Source of the DNA: Dyadobacter endophyticus
Lineage (GTDB): Bacteria > Bacteroidota > Bacteroidia > Cytophagales > Spirosomataceae
Direction: 5' to 3'
Length of the DNA stretch: 64,000 bases
NCBI RefSeq assembly: GCF_014641595.1
Contig: NZ_BMIA01000001.1
Span: 1,426,001-1,490,000, forward strand
Shown here: positions 50,450 to 58,746 of the stretch, in pieces
Layout: each line of letters opens with the position of its first letter
How positions within the stretch are numbered: position 1 is the stretch's first letter
Made by a program: the position numbers and the translations under genes
The notes under the pieces: model-generated
Database searches by the model: none
Told to the model about the DNA's origin: nothing
What the model saw: the letters and a program-made list of their open reading frames with translations, nothing else

Positions 50450-51109
50450 ATGGAAAATCAGAAACAAAAAGGCAGACCGTCGAAGGAAAAAGGTACTGCC
50501 AAAAGGGAACACTTTTCAGTATGGGTGAGCGCTGATCAGAAAAGACAGATTAATGAGCTCATTGGGAAAAGCGGGCTTTCCGCCAGTCAGTTCTTTTTGA
50601 CACTGGCGCTGGACATACCCTTCAAACGACCGAAGAAAAGAACGCTTCCGAAGGCGACTGCTGAAACGATCCGGACTCTGGAGCAGCTTGCGGGCGTCCT
50701 GTCTGTTGCGGTTTTAAAGACCAAGGGCTATCAGATGCTTTCAGGGCAGTGGGAACATAGTAGCCAGCGTGTCAGATTGCTCGCAGATCTGATTACACTT
50801 TGGATTTTTGAAAACTTTGAGATTCGTTGTTTTCAGAAAAGCCTTTCCCAGATTTGTAGCTCGGCCGATGAGCTAGCAGTTTATTTAAACCATAGCATGG
50901 GTGAACGCCAGAGCAAACTTCTAATGCTGGAAAGAGTCAAAGCGATACACCGGCGTGCAAGTGATTTACTTCGTAAGTATGAAGCGTATTACGCCTCGCC
51001 GTTAGAAGAGCTGGTGCCTATCTGGAAAGATCAGAATCCTGATCCCAACTCGTTGCATGATCAAATCGAAAAAGCGCTACGGATGGTGCATAAACGGATA
51101 GAGGGATGA
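50450..51109 (+). CDS. MobC-like mobilization accessory protein
   Basis: This 219-aa protein starts MENQKQKGRPSKEKGTAKRE and has a ribbon-helix-helix-like segment (FSVWVSADQKRQINELIGKS, GLSASQFFLTLALD) near residues 22-60, as in MobC/plasmid mobilization relaxosome proteins. The C-terminal part is helical. It overlaps the relaxase start by four bases (ATGA-type), so the two are translated together. The upstream extension to 50288 is not considered coding. Confidence 0.75.
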   Translation: MENQKQKGRPSKEKGTAKREHFSVWVSADQKRQINELIGKSGLSASQFFLTLALDIPFKRPKKRTLPKATAETIRTLEQLAGVLSVAVLKTKGYQMLSGQWEHSSQRVRLLADLITLWIFENFEIRCFQKSLSQICSSADELAVYLNHSMGERQSKLLMLERVKAIHRRASDLLRKYEAYYASPLEELVPIWKDQNPDPNSLHDQIEKALRMVHKRIEG

Positions 51110-51951
51110 TCGGAAAAGCTGGCTTGGGCAGTTACGCCAAAGGGATATTGGATTACTGCTATTATGGAAAGGAGATATCAGCAAGGATGAAAGCCGAGCT
51201 TAGCACAGATATGGTCAGAGGAGAATTGGTTCACATCCAAAACCTTGCCATCAAAACACACAGTGACGGACGGCTAGACATGAACTACATAGCCAAACAA
51301 TTCATCGATAACCACATGAAAAATACCAAACTCAGTAAATTCGTTTGGCATCAGTCGTTTAGCTTCGCGCCAGGTGAAAGGCCTGGAAACGAAACGATAG
51401 CGCAAATTGTTACCGAGTTTGCCAAAGAGTTTGGATTTGATGACAACCAGATGCTTGTTTTCAGACATGAGGATAGTGGAAATTCACATTTCCATATTGT
51501 TGCAAACCGGATCAACCATAACGGAAAGAACACTGCGTATCATTTTAAGAATTACGCCCGAACAGGTCAGTTCTGCCGGAGAATGGAAAAGGAATTGGGA
51601 TTAGCCGAAACGCCTGATATGCGGATCAACAAATCACGTGGCATCGAAATTCCACTAGTTGATCATAGTCATTTAAAACTTAGAAGTTCAATTGATGAGT
51701 CCTTAAATAGCATAACCTCGATCGATGAATTAGAAAGGCATTTGGCAGCCAAGGGTTACAAAACTTACACCGGACGTGGTATTGCTTTTTTTGATGTCCG
51801 AAAAAAAATCAAGATCAAAGGATCGGATCTTGGGCGTAACTATTCGCTTTCATCGATCGAAAAGCGGCTCGCGCAAAACTTAGAAATGGGTGTGGAAAAA
51901 CAGGTAAAACCTGAGTTCAAAAAACAGAAAAAGCGAGGTATTGGCATGTAG
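51106..51951 (+). CDS. Relaxase/mobilization nuclease
   Basis: This 281-aa relaxase has the histidine triad motif HEDSGNSHFHIVANRIN with His121, His128 and His130, which bind the divalent metal for nicking at oriT. The N-terminus carries candidate catalytic Tyr residues (YCYYGK, 17-22). It is short for the family, containing little beyond the nuclease domain and a basic C-terminus (KPEFKKQKKRGIGM). It fits MobP-like relaxases of Bacteroidota mobilizable elements. A helper conjugation system would be required, and none is encoded here. Confidence 0.9.
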   Translation: MIGKAGLGSYAKGILDYCYYGKEISARMKAELSTDMVRGELVHIQNLAIKTHSDGRLDMNYIAKQFIDNHMKNTKLSKFVWHQSFSFAPGERPGNETIAQIVTEFAKEFGFDDNQMLVFRHEDSGNSHFHIVANRINHNGKNTAYHFKNYARTGQFCRRMEKELGLAETPDMRINKSRGIEIPLVDHSHLKLRSSIDESLNSITSIDELERHLAAKGYKTYTGRGIAFFDVRKKIKIKGSDLGRNYSLSSIEKRLAQNLEMGVEKQVKPEFKKQKKRGIGM

Positions 51952-52006
51952 ATGCAGGTTTCTGCGAAGAATAATCTATTTTAGCCAAAAATAACCCGCT
52001 ACACCC

Positions 52007-52474
52007 ATGAAGCTTAAAGCAATTAAATTCTTTTCCCCAGAGGAAAACGTATCAAAAACCAAAGAGGCTGCAAAAGAAGCACTGCTTCCAACTGGCTACA
52101 TTTCTAATTCAGGCAAGCTTGTTTTTCCAGCAACTGCACTGCGTGATCTGGGAATTGACCCGGAGTCCACCAAATTCAAAATCGGCACCCAGGAGGGAAA
52201 GCGAAAAATTAAATCTGTATACCTAGTCCCATCTACAAGTTCTGAGCAGACTTTTTCATTCGAAAAAAGCGGCAGAGGCCATGTAATTCCACTAGCGATT
52301 ATCTTGAAAAAAGGTAACGTCAACTTCGAAACTGAAAAGCTGATTTTCAAAATCTCGACTTTTGACTTTGATCAGACTACCAAAGGATTTGAGCTGGCGA
52401 TTGAAGCTGAGGCTCCGAAACCTGAATACACAGGTAAGCCACGTGGCAGAAAGCCCCGTCAGCAGGCAGAATAG
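52007..52474 (+). CDS. Hypothetical island protein
   Basis: This 155-aa protein reads KLVFPATALRDLGIDPESTK and RKIKSVYLVPSTSSEQTFSF, a beta-rich architecture that looks SpoVT/AbrB- or SH3-like, with a basic disordered tail (YTGKPRGRKPRQQAE). A similar small protein is often found near Mob operons in Bacteroidota, but I cannot name it. It ends before a strong bidirectional terminator. Confidence 0.6.
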   Translation: MKLKAIKFFSPEENVSKTKEAAKEALLPTGYISNSGKLVFPATALRDLGIDPESTKFKIGTQEGKRKIKSVYLVPSTSSEQTFSFEKSGRGHVIPLAIILKKGNVNFETEKLIFKISTFDFDQTTKGFELAIEAEAPKPEYTGKPRGRKPRQQAE

Positions 52475-52510
52475 CTCGTTAGCCGAGCTCGCTAGATTTT
52501 CATGATAAGC

Positions 52511-52538
52511 AAGAAAGCCGCGTCGACGCGGCTTTCTT
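52511..52538. terminator. Bidirectional terminator
   Basis: AAGAAAGCCGCG, loop TCGA, CGCGGCTTTCTT: a perfect 12-bp stem between convergent genes. Confidence 0.9.
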
Positions 52539-52542
52539 ATTG

Positions 52543-52941
52543 TTACTTTTTACTTAGAAGCTCTACCTTCTCTCGTTCACTTTGAAGCAAGCGCTCATAG
52601 AGTTTCCTATTTTCTTCATAAGCTTCAATGAGCTTATCCAGTGGATTAAAAGTGCATTTGTAGTTTTCAACGTAGGCCACCGACTCGTTGTGGAAGGTGT
52701 TGGCGATAATATTGAAAACAGCCTCTTCGCTAAAATTTTTGATTCCCTCTGCAGGCACACCCAGTATCTTACTGATCTGTTCGAGCAATTCTTCATCAAT
52801 AGTCTCGCTCTGCTCGATTTTCGACACCGTTTGCTGGCTAACCTTCAATTCGTGCGCGAGGACTTCTTGCTTAAGTCCGCGTAGTTCGCGAATGCGGCCA
52901 ATCTTATGACCAATATGATTTGGTTTTGTTGCTGTGCTCAT
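52543..52941 (-). CDS. XRE-family helix-turn-helix regulator
   Basis: This 132-aa protein has an N-terminal HTH_3 domain (GHKIGRIRELRGLKQEVLAH, then ELKVSQQTVSKIEQSE) followed by a helical region with coiled-coil potential (YEENRKLYERLLQSEREKVE). It is probably a repressor of the island or of its divergent neighbour at 53080. The ATG at 52941 is preferred to an upstream frame extending to 53022. Confidence 0.85.
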   Translation of the reverse strand: MSTATKPNHIGHKIGRIRELRGLKQEVLAHELKVSQQTVSKIEQSETIDEELLEQISKILGVPAEGIKNFSEEAVFNIIANTFHNESVAYVENYKCTFNPLDKLIEAYEENRKLYERLLQSEREKVELLSKK

Positions 52942-53079
52942 GGTTACAAATAAAGGAAATATACTGGCGAAGGTCAACTGTTGACCGGAAGTATTATACC
53001 AGCCGTGATTGGTAGGATACAAGGAGCTATGGTTCGCTACGTCTGAGCTGTTTGGCTCCTTGCCGTAAAAACTTGGATT

Positions 53080-53694
53080 ATGGAGAATTTAGGGATCAAT
53101 CCATCACAAAGCTATAACGCCGAAGTAACACAAGCACTTCAAGAGATATTGGTATTCTTTCAACCTGGGGATTTAGAATATCTACGCGTAGATTTATGGC
53201 ACTGGTTGAAAGCGGTGACAGGTGACAAGCCATTCCTTTTCCGTGGAGAGCCATCAACGGTTATTTCGCTGTGGAAGCAGTTGACTAAAATGATCGATAC
53301 TGGAAGGCTGATCCTCGACACCACTGGCATACACGAGGATGAAAAGCAACGCAACAGCTTTTCTCCGTTTAGCGAAGAGCAGATTGCGAAGGATTTTCAA
53401 TATATGCGGGAGATCAAGCAGCTAACTGCAAAGTACAACGGAACGATTAGGAGATTGTCTCTCTCGGAATCAGAACAGCCAGTGCTTGCCCTTAAAAGGT
53501 TCTTTGAGGCATACAGCCAGGATGATTGGACCCAGATTCTGGAAGACTGGGTCGAATATGGTTTAAGCAAGATGAGCATCTGCGAGGCGACGGGAGAATG
53601 TAATGAGGTACACCAATATGAGCTGTTAGAGGCACTCGCAGAAGCGTTTTCCCTAATTTTGAAAGCCGAGCAGGGGGGCTGTCCACTAGGGTGA
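53080..53694 (+). CDS. Hypothetical island protein
   Basis: I do not recognise this 204-aa protein. It is helical and acidic; a Trp-rich segment (LRVDLWHWLKAVTGDKPFLF, about 34-53) and a C-terminal helical part (YELLEALAEAFSLILKAEQG) are visible. It is divergent from the XRE regulator and may be controlled by it. It resembles hypothetical proteins near RteC-type genes only in length and helical content, so I leave the function open. Confidence 0.55.
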   Translation: MENLGINPSQSYNAEVTQALQEILVFFQPGDLEYLRVDLWHWLKAVTGDKPFLFRGEPSTVISLWKQLTKMIDTGRLILDTTGIHEDEKQRNSFSPFSEEQIAKDFQYMREIKQLTAKYNGTIRRLSLSESEQPVLALKRFFEAYSQDDWTQILEDWVEYGLSKMSICEATGECNEVHQYELLEALAEAFSLILKAEQGGCPLG

Positions 53695-53777
53695 GACCTG
53701 GCAGCAGTTTTCGGTGGGTCGATTTGAAATCCCTAGATTGTACTGCATAAATCGGATGTGCCCGTCAATATAAATCC

Positions 53778-54314
53778 ATGTCAATAATGAAATTGATTTC
53801 TTGCCTATTTTGCTTGGGACTAATGTTTGTCGCTGTCGATGCGCTCGCGCAAACCCGCGCAGGCGGCAATGATAGACCTGCATCGATTGATTGGTTTGGT
53901 ACTAGGTCCAGAGTAGTGCAGGCTGATATCGATTCTTCAATACGGGTACGTGAATATAGCGTTGTGCAAATCCGCCAATTGCTTTCGAAAATGCTGATGG
54001 TAGATCAGTTGTACCGGGATAGTTTGATGAGTGTGCCTGGCACAGATAAGCGGTACTTAGCCTATGCTGCAAAGGTGCAGGCAAACGATAAAGCAAACCA
54101 GGCCATTTTGGCGAAGATTATAGCGCAAATGGGCTGGCCAAAATTAAGCGTGGTTGGAATGGAAGGAGTCAATGCTGCATGGATAATAGTTTGGCATGCG
54201 AACAGGCCGTATCAGGATCGCTACTTCCCATTAATTGAGAAAGCATATCACTCCGGCGAAATTCCTGACACTTATTTCAAGACATTGGAAAGGGAACTTG
54301 CAGAAGCTCCTTGA
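53778..54314 (+). CDS. DUF6624-like exported protein
   Basis: This 178-aa protein has a signal peptide (LISCLFCLGLMFVAVDALAQ). The C-terminal ~120 residues show LLSKMLMVDQLYRDSL, then NDKANQAILAKIIAQMGWPK and HANRPYQDRYFPLIEKAYHS, which is the DUF6624 pattern (DQ-x-x-R, N-x-x-x-L-x-x-I-I-x-x-x-G-W-P, and a His-rich helix). The function is unknown. It is probably periplasmic. Confidence 0.75.
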   Translation: MSIMKLISCLFCLGLMFVAVDALAQTRAGGNDRPASIDWFGTRSRVVQADIDSSIRVREYSVVQIRQLLSKMLMVDQLYRDSLMSVPGTDKRYLAYAAKVQANDKANQAILAKIIAQMGWPKLSVVGMEGVNAAWIIVWHANRPYQDRYFPLIEKAYHSGEIPDTYFKTLERELAEAP

Positions 54315-54415
54315 AATTGGTCACGCTTTGTGCTTAGCTATGATTTTTTGAAAAGGGCTCTCTTCCAACGTTACAACAAGCGTAGGTGTCTTTTTGGAAA
54401 ACAAAGTATGAGCGT

Positions 54416-54712
54416 ATGAAGAGCCTTGCATTTAATAAATTGCATTACCTCGTTTTGCTACTGGGTTTGTATGGCTGTCGCGATGTGCAGCCAGAGGAGA
54501 AAGCTGCATACATTGGCAGAGCAGATCCGTTGTTTTGTGGCTGGTGCGGTGGATGGCTTGTGACGGTCGATTCAATTACATACCGGGCGAATGTTTCCGA
54601 GCCGTATAAGGGAGGGAATCAGGACGTGTGGATACGTTTTGAAAAAGATGAGAGCGACGGAGCGAAAAAACAAGGAAACTGGATCACCATATCCTCGATT
54701 CGTCCCAGATAA
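54416..54712 (+). CDS. Small lipoprotein
   Basis: This 98-aa protein has a lipoprotein signal (YLVLLLGLYGC, Cys about 21), then a short beta-rich domain (LVTVDSITYRANVSEPYKGG, VWIRFEKDESDG). It is unrecognised, but lies 12 bp upstream of the Kazal lipoprotein gene at 54725 and is probably co-transcribed. Confidence 0.6.
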   Translation: MKSLAFNKLHYLVLLLGLYGCRDVQPEEKAAYIGRADPLFCGWCGGWLVTVDSITYRANVSEPYKGGNQDVWIRFEKDESDGAKKQGNWITISSIRPR

Positions 54713-54724
54713 AACCATCAGGCC

Positions 54725-54973
54725 ATGACAGTTCGAAAATTTTTGCGCTCGCCACTTACACTGGCGGTACTCATGGTGGTAGTAGCTTCAAGTTGCCATG
54801 GAGACAAAGATCCTGATCCTAGCTGCCAGGAACAACCACGAAATGACTCTGGATGTTATCATATTTACCACCCGGTTTGTGGTTGTAACGGCAAAACATA
54901 TAGCAACGAATGTGAAGCGTTCGCCCATGGAATTACTTCTTATCAAAACGGTGAATGTTCAGGGTCCAAGTGA
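54725..54973 (+). CDS. Kazal-type protease inhibitor-like lipoprotein 1
   Basis: This 82-aa protein has a lipoprotein signal (LTLAVLMVVVASSC, Cys about 24) and one Kazal domain: CYHIYHPVCGCNGKTYSNEC, then EAFAHGITSYQNGEC. The Kazal signature PVCGxxGxTYxNxCxA is present, with six Cys in the domain region. Kazal domains inhibit serine proteases through an exposed loop. Membrane-anchored forms may protect cell-surface proteins from proteases of predators, hosts or competitors. Confidence 0.85.
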   Translation: MTVRKFLRSPLTLAVLMVVVASSCHGDKDPDPSCQEQPRNDSGCYHIYHPVCGCNGKTYSNECEAFAHGITSYQNGECSGSK

Positions 54974-55043
54974 TGATACTTGCTTTTGTTCAATGCTTGG
55001 ATAGAAGATCATAGTTGAAATATTTTTGACAAATAGCCAATCA

Positions 55044-55229
55044 ATGAGGAACATCTTACGATTTACATTAATGCTGGCTTGCCTTAGCTGTAAAGAGGAT
55101 GCACCGGAACCGCTTAACTGCCCGGATATTTACAGGCCGGTTTGCGGGTCGGACGGAAAGACGTACGGGAATATTTGTGAAGCCCAGTATCATGGCATCA
55201 TGTCCTATACCGACGGAGAATGCTTGTAG
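55044..55229 (+). CDS. Kazal-type protease inhibitor-like lipoprotein 2
   Basis: This 61-aa protein has a short lipoprotein-like signal (LRFTLMLACLSC) and a Kazal domain: CPDIYRPVCGSDGKTYGNIC, then EAQYHGIMSYTDGEC. It is clearly related to the preceding gene (YxPVCGxxGKTYxNxCEA...GI.SY..GEC), about 70 bp downstream, so the pair arose by tandem duplication and diverged. The start at 55044 is preferred over 55026. Confidence 0.85.
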   Translation: MRNILRFTLMLACLSCKEDAPEPLNCPDIYRPVCGSDGKTYGNICEAQYHGIMSYTDGECL

Positions 55230-55263
55230 TCTGTATTTTCTGTAAAAGCATATTTCACTTACT

Positions 55264-56052
55264 TTGCTGCAAACCTACCCGCAATTACCTGTGATCAACT
55301 ATGACGACGTCCAACGCCAATTCGCTAGCGACGGCTTTTTTGTAATCAATGAGATTTTTACTGGTGACGAAATCGAAATGTTGCTGCAAACCATTTCCAA
55401 TGCGGATGCCAGCAATGATACATTTCGTCAGAATGGCGAACTGTTCGCAATCAGGCAATTTGTGAAGGAAATTCCGCAGATTCAACATCAGGTTGTGAAT
55501 CAGCAGCTCAACCATTTGATTGACCGGCTTTTCGGAAACGATTACTTTATCATTAAATCTATCTATTTCGATAAACCAGAGAAGTCAAACTGGTTTGTCC
55601 CTTATCACCAGGACCTTACGATCTCGGTCGATAAAAAGGGTGACTATCCCGGCTTTGGGCCATGGACTGTAAAACAGGGACAATTTGCGGTTCAACCGCC
55701 ACTGGAAATCCTGGAAGATAATTTTACGATCCGGATTCACCTGGATGATACCGATCAAACGAATGGGGCACTCCGGGTTGTGCCAGGGTCGCATGCCAAA
55801 GGGGTATACCGCGCCGAAGACATCGACTGGTCTACCGAGCGGGAGGTTATTTGCGATGTCCGGCGCGGCGGGATCATGCTAATGAAGCCGCTATTGCTTC
55901 ATGCTTCCAGCCGCACAACTTCCAATCATCGCCGCCGTGTGATGCACGTAGAATTTGGTAGAAAACCGCTGCCCGACGGACCCTGCTGGTCTGAATTCGC
56001 CGGTATCCTTCCAAAGGAAATTGATTTGGAAGGGAACGGAATCAGTCGTTGA
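55264..56052 (+). CDS. Phytanoyl-CoA dioxygenase (PhyH) family protein
   Basis: This 262-aa Fe(II)/2-oxoglutarate oxygenase shows the iron-binding HxD motif (FVPYHQDLTISV) and the distal His (LLLHASSRTTSNHRRRVMHV), where the Arg binds 2-oxoglutarate. The RLHLDD-like strand reads IRIHLDDTDQTNGALRVVPG. PhyH-family enzymes hydroxylate small molecules; the substrate is unknown. The TTG at 55264 is the most likely start, giving the standard helix (FASDGFFVINEIFTGDEIEM). Its end overlaps the convergent isochorismatase gene by 11 bp. Confidence 0.88.
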   Translation: MLQTYPQLPVINYDDVQRQFASDGFFVINEIFTGDEIEMLLQTISNADASNDTFRQNGELFAIRQFVKEIPQIQHQVVNQQLNHLIDRLFGNDYFIIKSIYFDKPEKSNWFVPYHQDLTISVDKKGDYPGFGPWTVKQGQFAVQPPLEILEDNFTIRIHLDDTDQTNGALRVVPGSHAKGVYRAEDIDWSTEREVICDVRRGGIMLMKPLLLHASSRTTSNHRRRVMHVEFGRKPLPDGPCWSEFAGILPKEIDLEGNGISR

Positions 56053-56599
56053 GAATCTTTTGAAGAAATAAATGATGGGGTAATACTTCGATTTTCCCAT
56101 TTGTGGGGATCATGTTCTTCCATACCCAATTGTAGTGGTCAATCAACTGACTTGCTTTCAGACCCGGCCTGTTGCCGGTGGTATGACCATCTTCGATGAC
56201 GGTTACGTTAAAATCCTTGGAAACCGCTGACTGAATCGTGGATTCAACACAAAAATCTGTGGCGCAGCCCGTAATAACCAATTCGTTAATGGCAAGCATT
56301 TCCAGTTTCTGCCCGAGTTTCGAGCGATAGAACACATCATTGGCATATTTGTCAATACGAACATCGTCAGGATCAATTTCCAGATCGTCCAGCAATTCCC
56401 ACTCCGTAGTAAAGGGCACAAACTCGTTCATTGCGCTACCATCATGCTGAATAAATAACACGGGCCAAGATTTAGCGCGAAACGCCGCTGCAAGCGAATT
56501 GATTATTTGTACGACTCCTTCGGTGTTGTGACGAGGGGTGGCTTCTGTAAACGAGCCCTTTTGCATATCAATTACCAAAAGTGCTTTTCTATCGATCAT
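56042..56599 (-). CDS. Isochorismatase-like cysteine hydrolase
   Basis: This 185-aa hydrolase has the family's catalytic triad motifs: LLVIDMQKGSF (Asp), RIDKYANDVFYRS (Lys) and ITGCATDFCVESTIQSA (nucleophilic Cys after the cis-peptide). Members hydrolyse amides such as nicotinamide, ureidoglycolate-type or carbamoyl compounds, or isochorismate. The start at 56599 (MIDRKALLVIDMQ) is standard. It lies 37 bp downstream of the serine hydrolase gene on the same strand. Confidence 0.88.
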   Translation of the reverse strand: MIDRKALLVIDMQKGSFTEATPRHNTEGVVQIINSLAAAFRAKSWPVLFIQHDGSAMNEFVPFTTEWELLDDLEIDPDDVRIDKYANDVFYRSKLGQKLEMLAINELVITGCATDFCVESTIQSAVSKDFNVTVIEDGHTTGNRPGLKASQLIDHYNWVWKNMIPTNGKIEVLPHHLFLQKILND

Positions 56600-56636
56600 A
56601 TAACTTGGTTTTAAGTAAAGTGAGGGGCAGGGCTGT

Positions 56637-57746
56637 CTACGATTTCCAGAGTAAATCAATCAATTTTCTCCATTCGAAGTAATCGGAAAGCTCTCCGTTC
56701 ATCAAAATAATCAGCCCTTTTTTTGAAAATGGGTCGTAAAGCATGTAGGTGGATATACCAGGACCATGCCCGCTATGGCTATATGTGGGTGTCTCCGTGT
56801 TGAGCAAATACATAAACCAGGTGTGAAACCCCAGGCTCATGTCTTTGGGTGTCAGAAGTTGTACTGACTTAGCGTCAATAACACGCTTACCAGCATACGC
56901 TCCGTCGTTTGACCAGCAGGCAAGAAACTTCGCCAGATCATTTACTGTGCATCGTAACTGGCCTGCGGGGTAGTCAGGATATTTGCCTTGGGGCAATTTT
57001 TCATACCGGCCGAGCGAGTCTGAATACTGATAAGGCACTGCCAGTCGGTGTGATTCGAGCGTTTCTAAAAACCAACTGGTATGATGCATTTCGAGCGGAG
57101 CGAACAGATGCGTTTTGCAGTACTGGTCGAACGGGGTCTTCGAAATCCGTTCGACAAGATAGCCTAGCAATGCAAAGCCAATATTGGAATATTCGAAGCT
57201 GCTACCCGGTTGGGCATTGGCAAAATTCTTATTCGCATGATAGTGCTTGCCACCAGCAGATAGATAGTCTGCAAGAAACATTTCCAACGGGATATCTGCT
57301 CCCTGATACTCATTTTTCCAAAATGGAAGCAGGTAGTCCATATTATCGGTTACCGACGAGCGGTGGCGGAGCAGTTGTCTGAACGTGATCGGAGTAGCTG
57401 GAAACGATGGATTGATGACGCGAAATGGGAGGAAGCGGTTTATGTCATCATCCAGGTTGAAGTATCCCATTGCTTCGAGTTGCATAACGGCCGCAGCCGT
57501 TACTGTCTTGGAAATAGAGGCGATGTGAAAAACCGTTGAATCTGTCACCGGTATTTTCTGCTCCATATCTTGGAAGCCGTAATAACGCGTCCAGGAAACT
57601 TGCCCGTTTTCAACCTTTGCTGTGGCAAGGCCCGGAACATGCAGGCCCTTCAACTTCCGGATAACCAGCGAATCAACCTTTGATGTCTGAGCATAAGTTA
57701 ATCCAGCCAATAAGTAAAATGTAACTAATAGTAATGGACATTTCAT
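56637..57746 (-). CDS. Exported serine hydrolase (beta-lactamase family)
   Basis: This 369-aa protein has a signal peptide (LLLVTFYLLAGLTYAQ) and the penicillin-binding fold motifs Ser77-Ile-Ser-Lys80, Tyr-Ser-Asn in FEYSNIGFALLGYL, and HSG in YSHSGHGPGIS. Like the protein at 26589, it is probably a periplasmic esterase or peptidase rather than a drug-hydrolysing enzyme. It lacks the extra C-terminal domain of that protein. A near-identical copy of its last ~115 bp, with a frameshift, is at 9047. The ATG at 57746 follows an untranslated region with a strong inverted repeat. Confidence 0.9.
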   Translation of the reverse strand: MKCPLLLVTFYLLAGLTYAQTSKVDSLVIRKLKGLHVPGLATAKVENGQVSWTRYYGFQDMEQKIPVTDSTVFHIASISKTVTAAAVMQLEAMGYFNLDDDINRFLPFRVINPSFPATPITFRQLLRHRSSVTDNMDYLLPFWKNEYQGADIPLEMFLADYLSAGGKHYHANKNFANAQPGSSFEYSNIGFALLGYLVERISKTPFDQYCKTHLFAPLEMHHTSWFLETLESHRLAVPYQYSDSLGRYEKLPQGKYPDYPAGQLRCTVNDLAKFLACWSNDGAYAGKRVIDAKSVQLLTPKDMSLGFHTWFMYLLNTETPTYSHSGHGPGISTYMLYDPFSKKGLIILMNGELSDYFEWRKLIDLLWKS

Positions 57747-57817
57747 AAACCGCGGAGAAGGTACTTCAATGGGCGCCGAAGTTAAGATGTGATCAGTGCA
57801 AACGAAAGTTACAAAGC

Positions 57818-57940
57818 AAAAAATGACGGTTGCAAGCCTGCACTCCGTCATCCGGCTTTTTAGCTGGTCGCACAACTGCCAGCCGCACCTTAAACCGCCG
57901 TATGGGCTTGCAACCAGGGGGACAAGCCCCGTCATTTTTT
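57818..57940. repeat. Long inverted repeat with alternative pairing
   Basis: AAAAAATGACGG (57818) pairs with CCGTCATTTTTT (57929), and TTGCAAGCC (57830) with GGCTTGCAA (57905). The left ATGACGG can instead pair with CCGTCAT at 57845. Two mutually exclusive folds are therefore possible upstream of the serine hydrolase and ardA genes. Confidence 0.6.
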
Positions 57941-58022
57941 CTTTGAGTGGAAGGCAGCGATTGCCCTGAGCACAAAGCCTGGGCGGCCCCGCCGGGCCAT
58001 AGCTACTTAATGCCTTTCAATT

Positions 58023-58579
58023 ATGAGAAATCTCGAAAATGCTCCAAAAATCTATGTTGGAACCTACGGTCAGTATAACAGCGGGTCGCTGTTCGGTAAA
58101 TGGTTTGACCTGACGGAATATTCTGATCTCAAAGAATTCCTGCAAGACTGCCACGAGTTTCATCGAAATGAATTCGATCCGGAGTTAATGTTCCAGGACT
58201 GGGAAAACATTCCGGACTTTTTGATATCCGAATGCAGCCTTCATAAAGAGGCGTTCGCCTACTTTGAAGCCACGGTGAAATGGATGATGAAGCTGCCGAA
58301 GCATTCGAGCTTTACTGTAAGCAGGTCAACTACTGGCCGTCCAACGGATACGAGCTGGAAGACCAACTTGAAAGTTTCCGGCAAAGCTACCAAGGATTCT
58401 TTGGCGGTTCAGGGAAGGACGCCGCACTTGAATACACCTACCAATATGTCGAAGACACAGGTTTTTTGTCAGGTGTGCCAGCGAGTCTGGAGAGGTACTT
58501 CGACTACGAAGCCTTCGCTAAGGACTTGTTTTTAGAAGGATACAGCGAACACGAAGGTCATATCTTCACAGACTACTGA
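58023..58579 (+). pseudogene. ardA: Antirestriction protein ArdA, frameshifted
   Basis: The first frame reads PKIYVGTYGQYNSGSLFGKW, then DLTEYSDLKEFLQDCHEFHR and DPELMFQDWENIPDFLISE; the second frame, from about 58280, reads MDDEAAEAFELYCKQVNYW to YFDYEAFAKDLFLEGYSEHE. Together they cover a whole ~185-aa ArdA, a DNA-mimic inhibitor of type I restriction enzymes. The frames join at about 58276-58283 (ACGGTGAAATGG), where one extra G would restore ACG-GGT-GAA-ATG. This is a one-base deletion in a G run, a sequencing error or phase variation. The first-frame translation after residue ~85 is nonsense. Confidence 0.85.
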
Positions 58580-58684
58580 TTGCAAAGTGCAGTTCCATGC
58601 GCCCGCGTCGAACTGCACTTAATTCTTTTTATTCCACTGGGAAAAAGAGGAAGCAATTATCAAATGCTGCCTACTATTTTCCGG

Positions 58685-58723
58685 TCAAAAACATCGATTG
58701 TTCCTTGCATTCGATGTTTTTGA
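58685..58723. terminator. Terminator-like hairpin after ardA
   Basis: TCAAAAACATCGA and TCGATGTTTTTGA form a perfect 13-bp stem with a 13-nt loop, about 106 bp after ardA. Confidence 0.65.
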
Positions 58724-58746
58724 TTGTTAACGTAAAGCAAGCAGCA

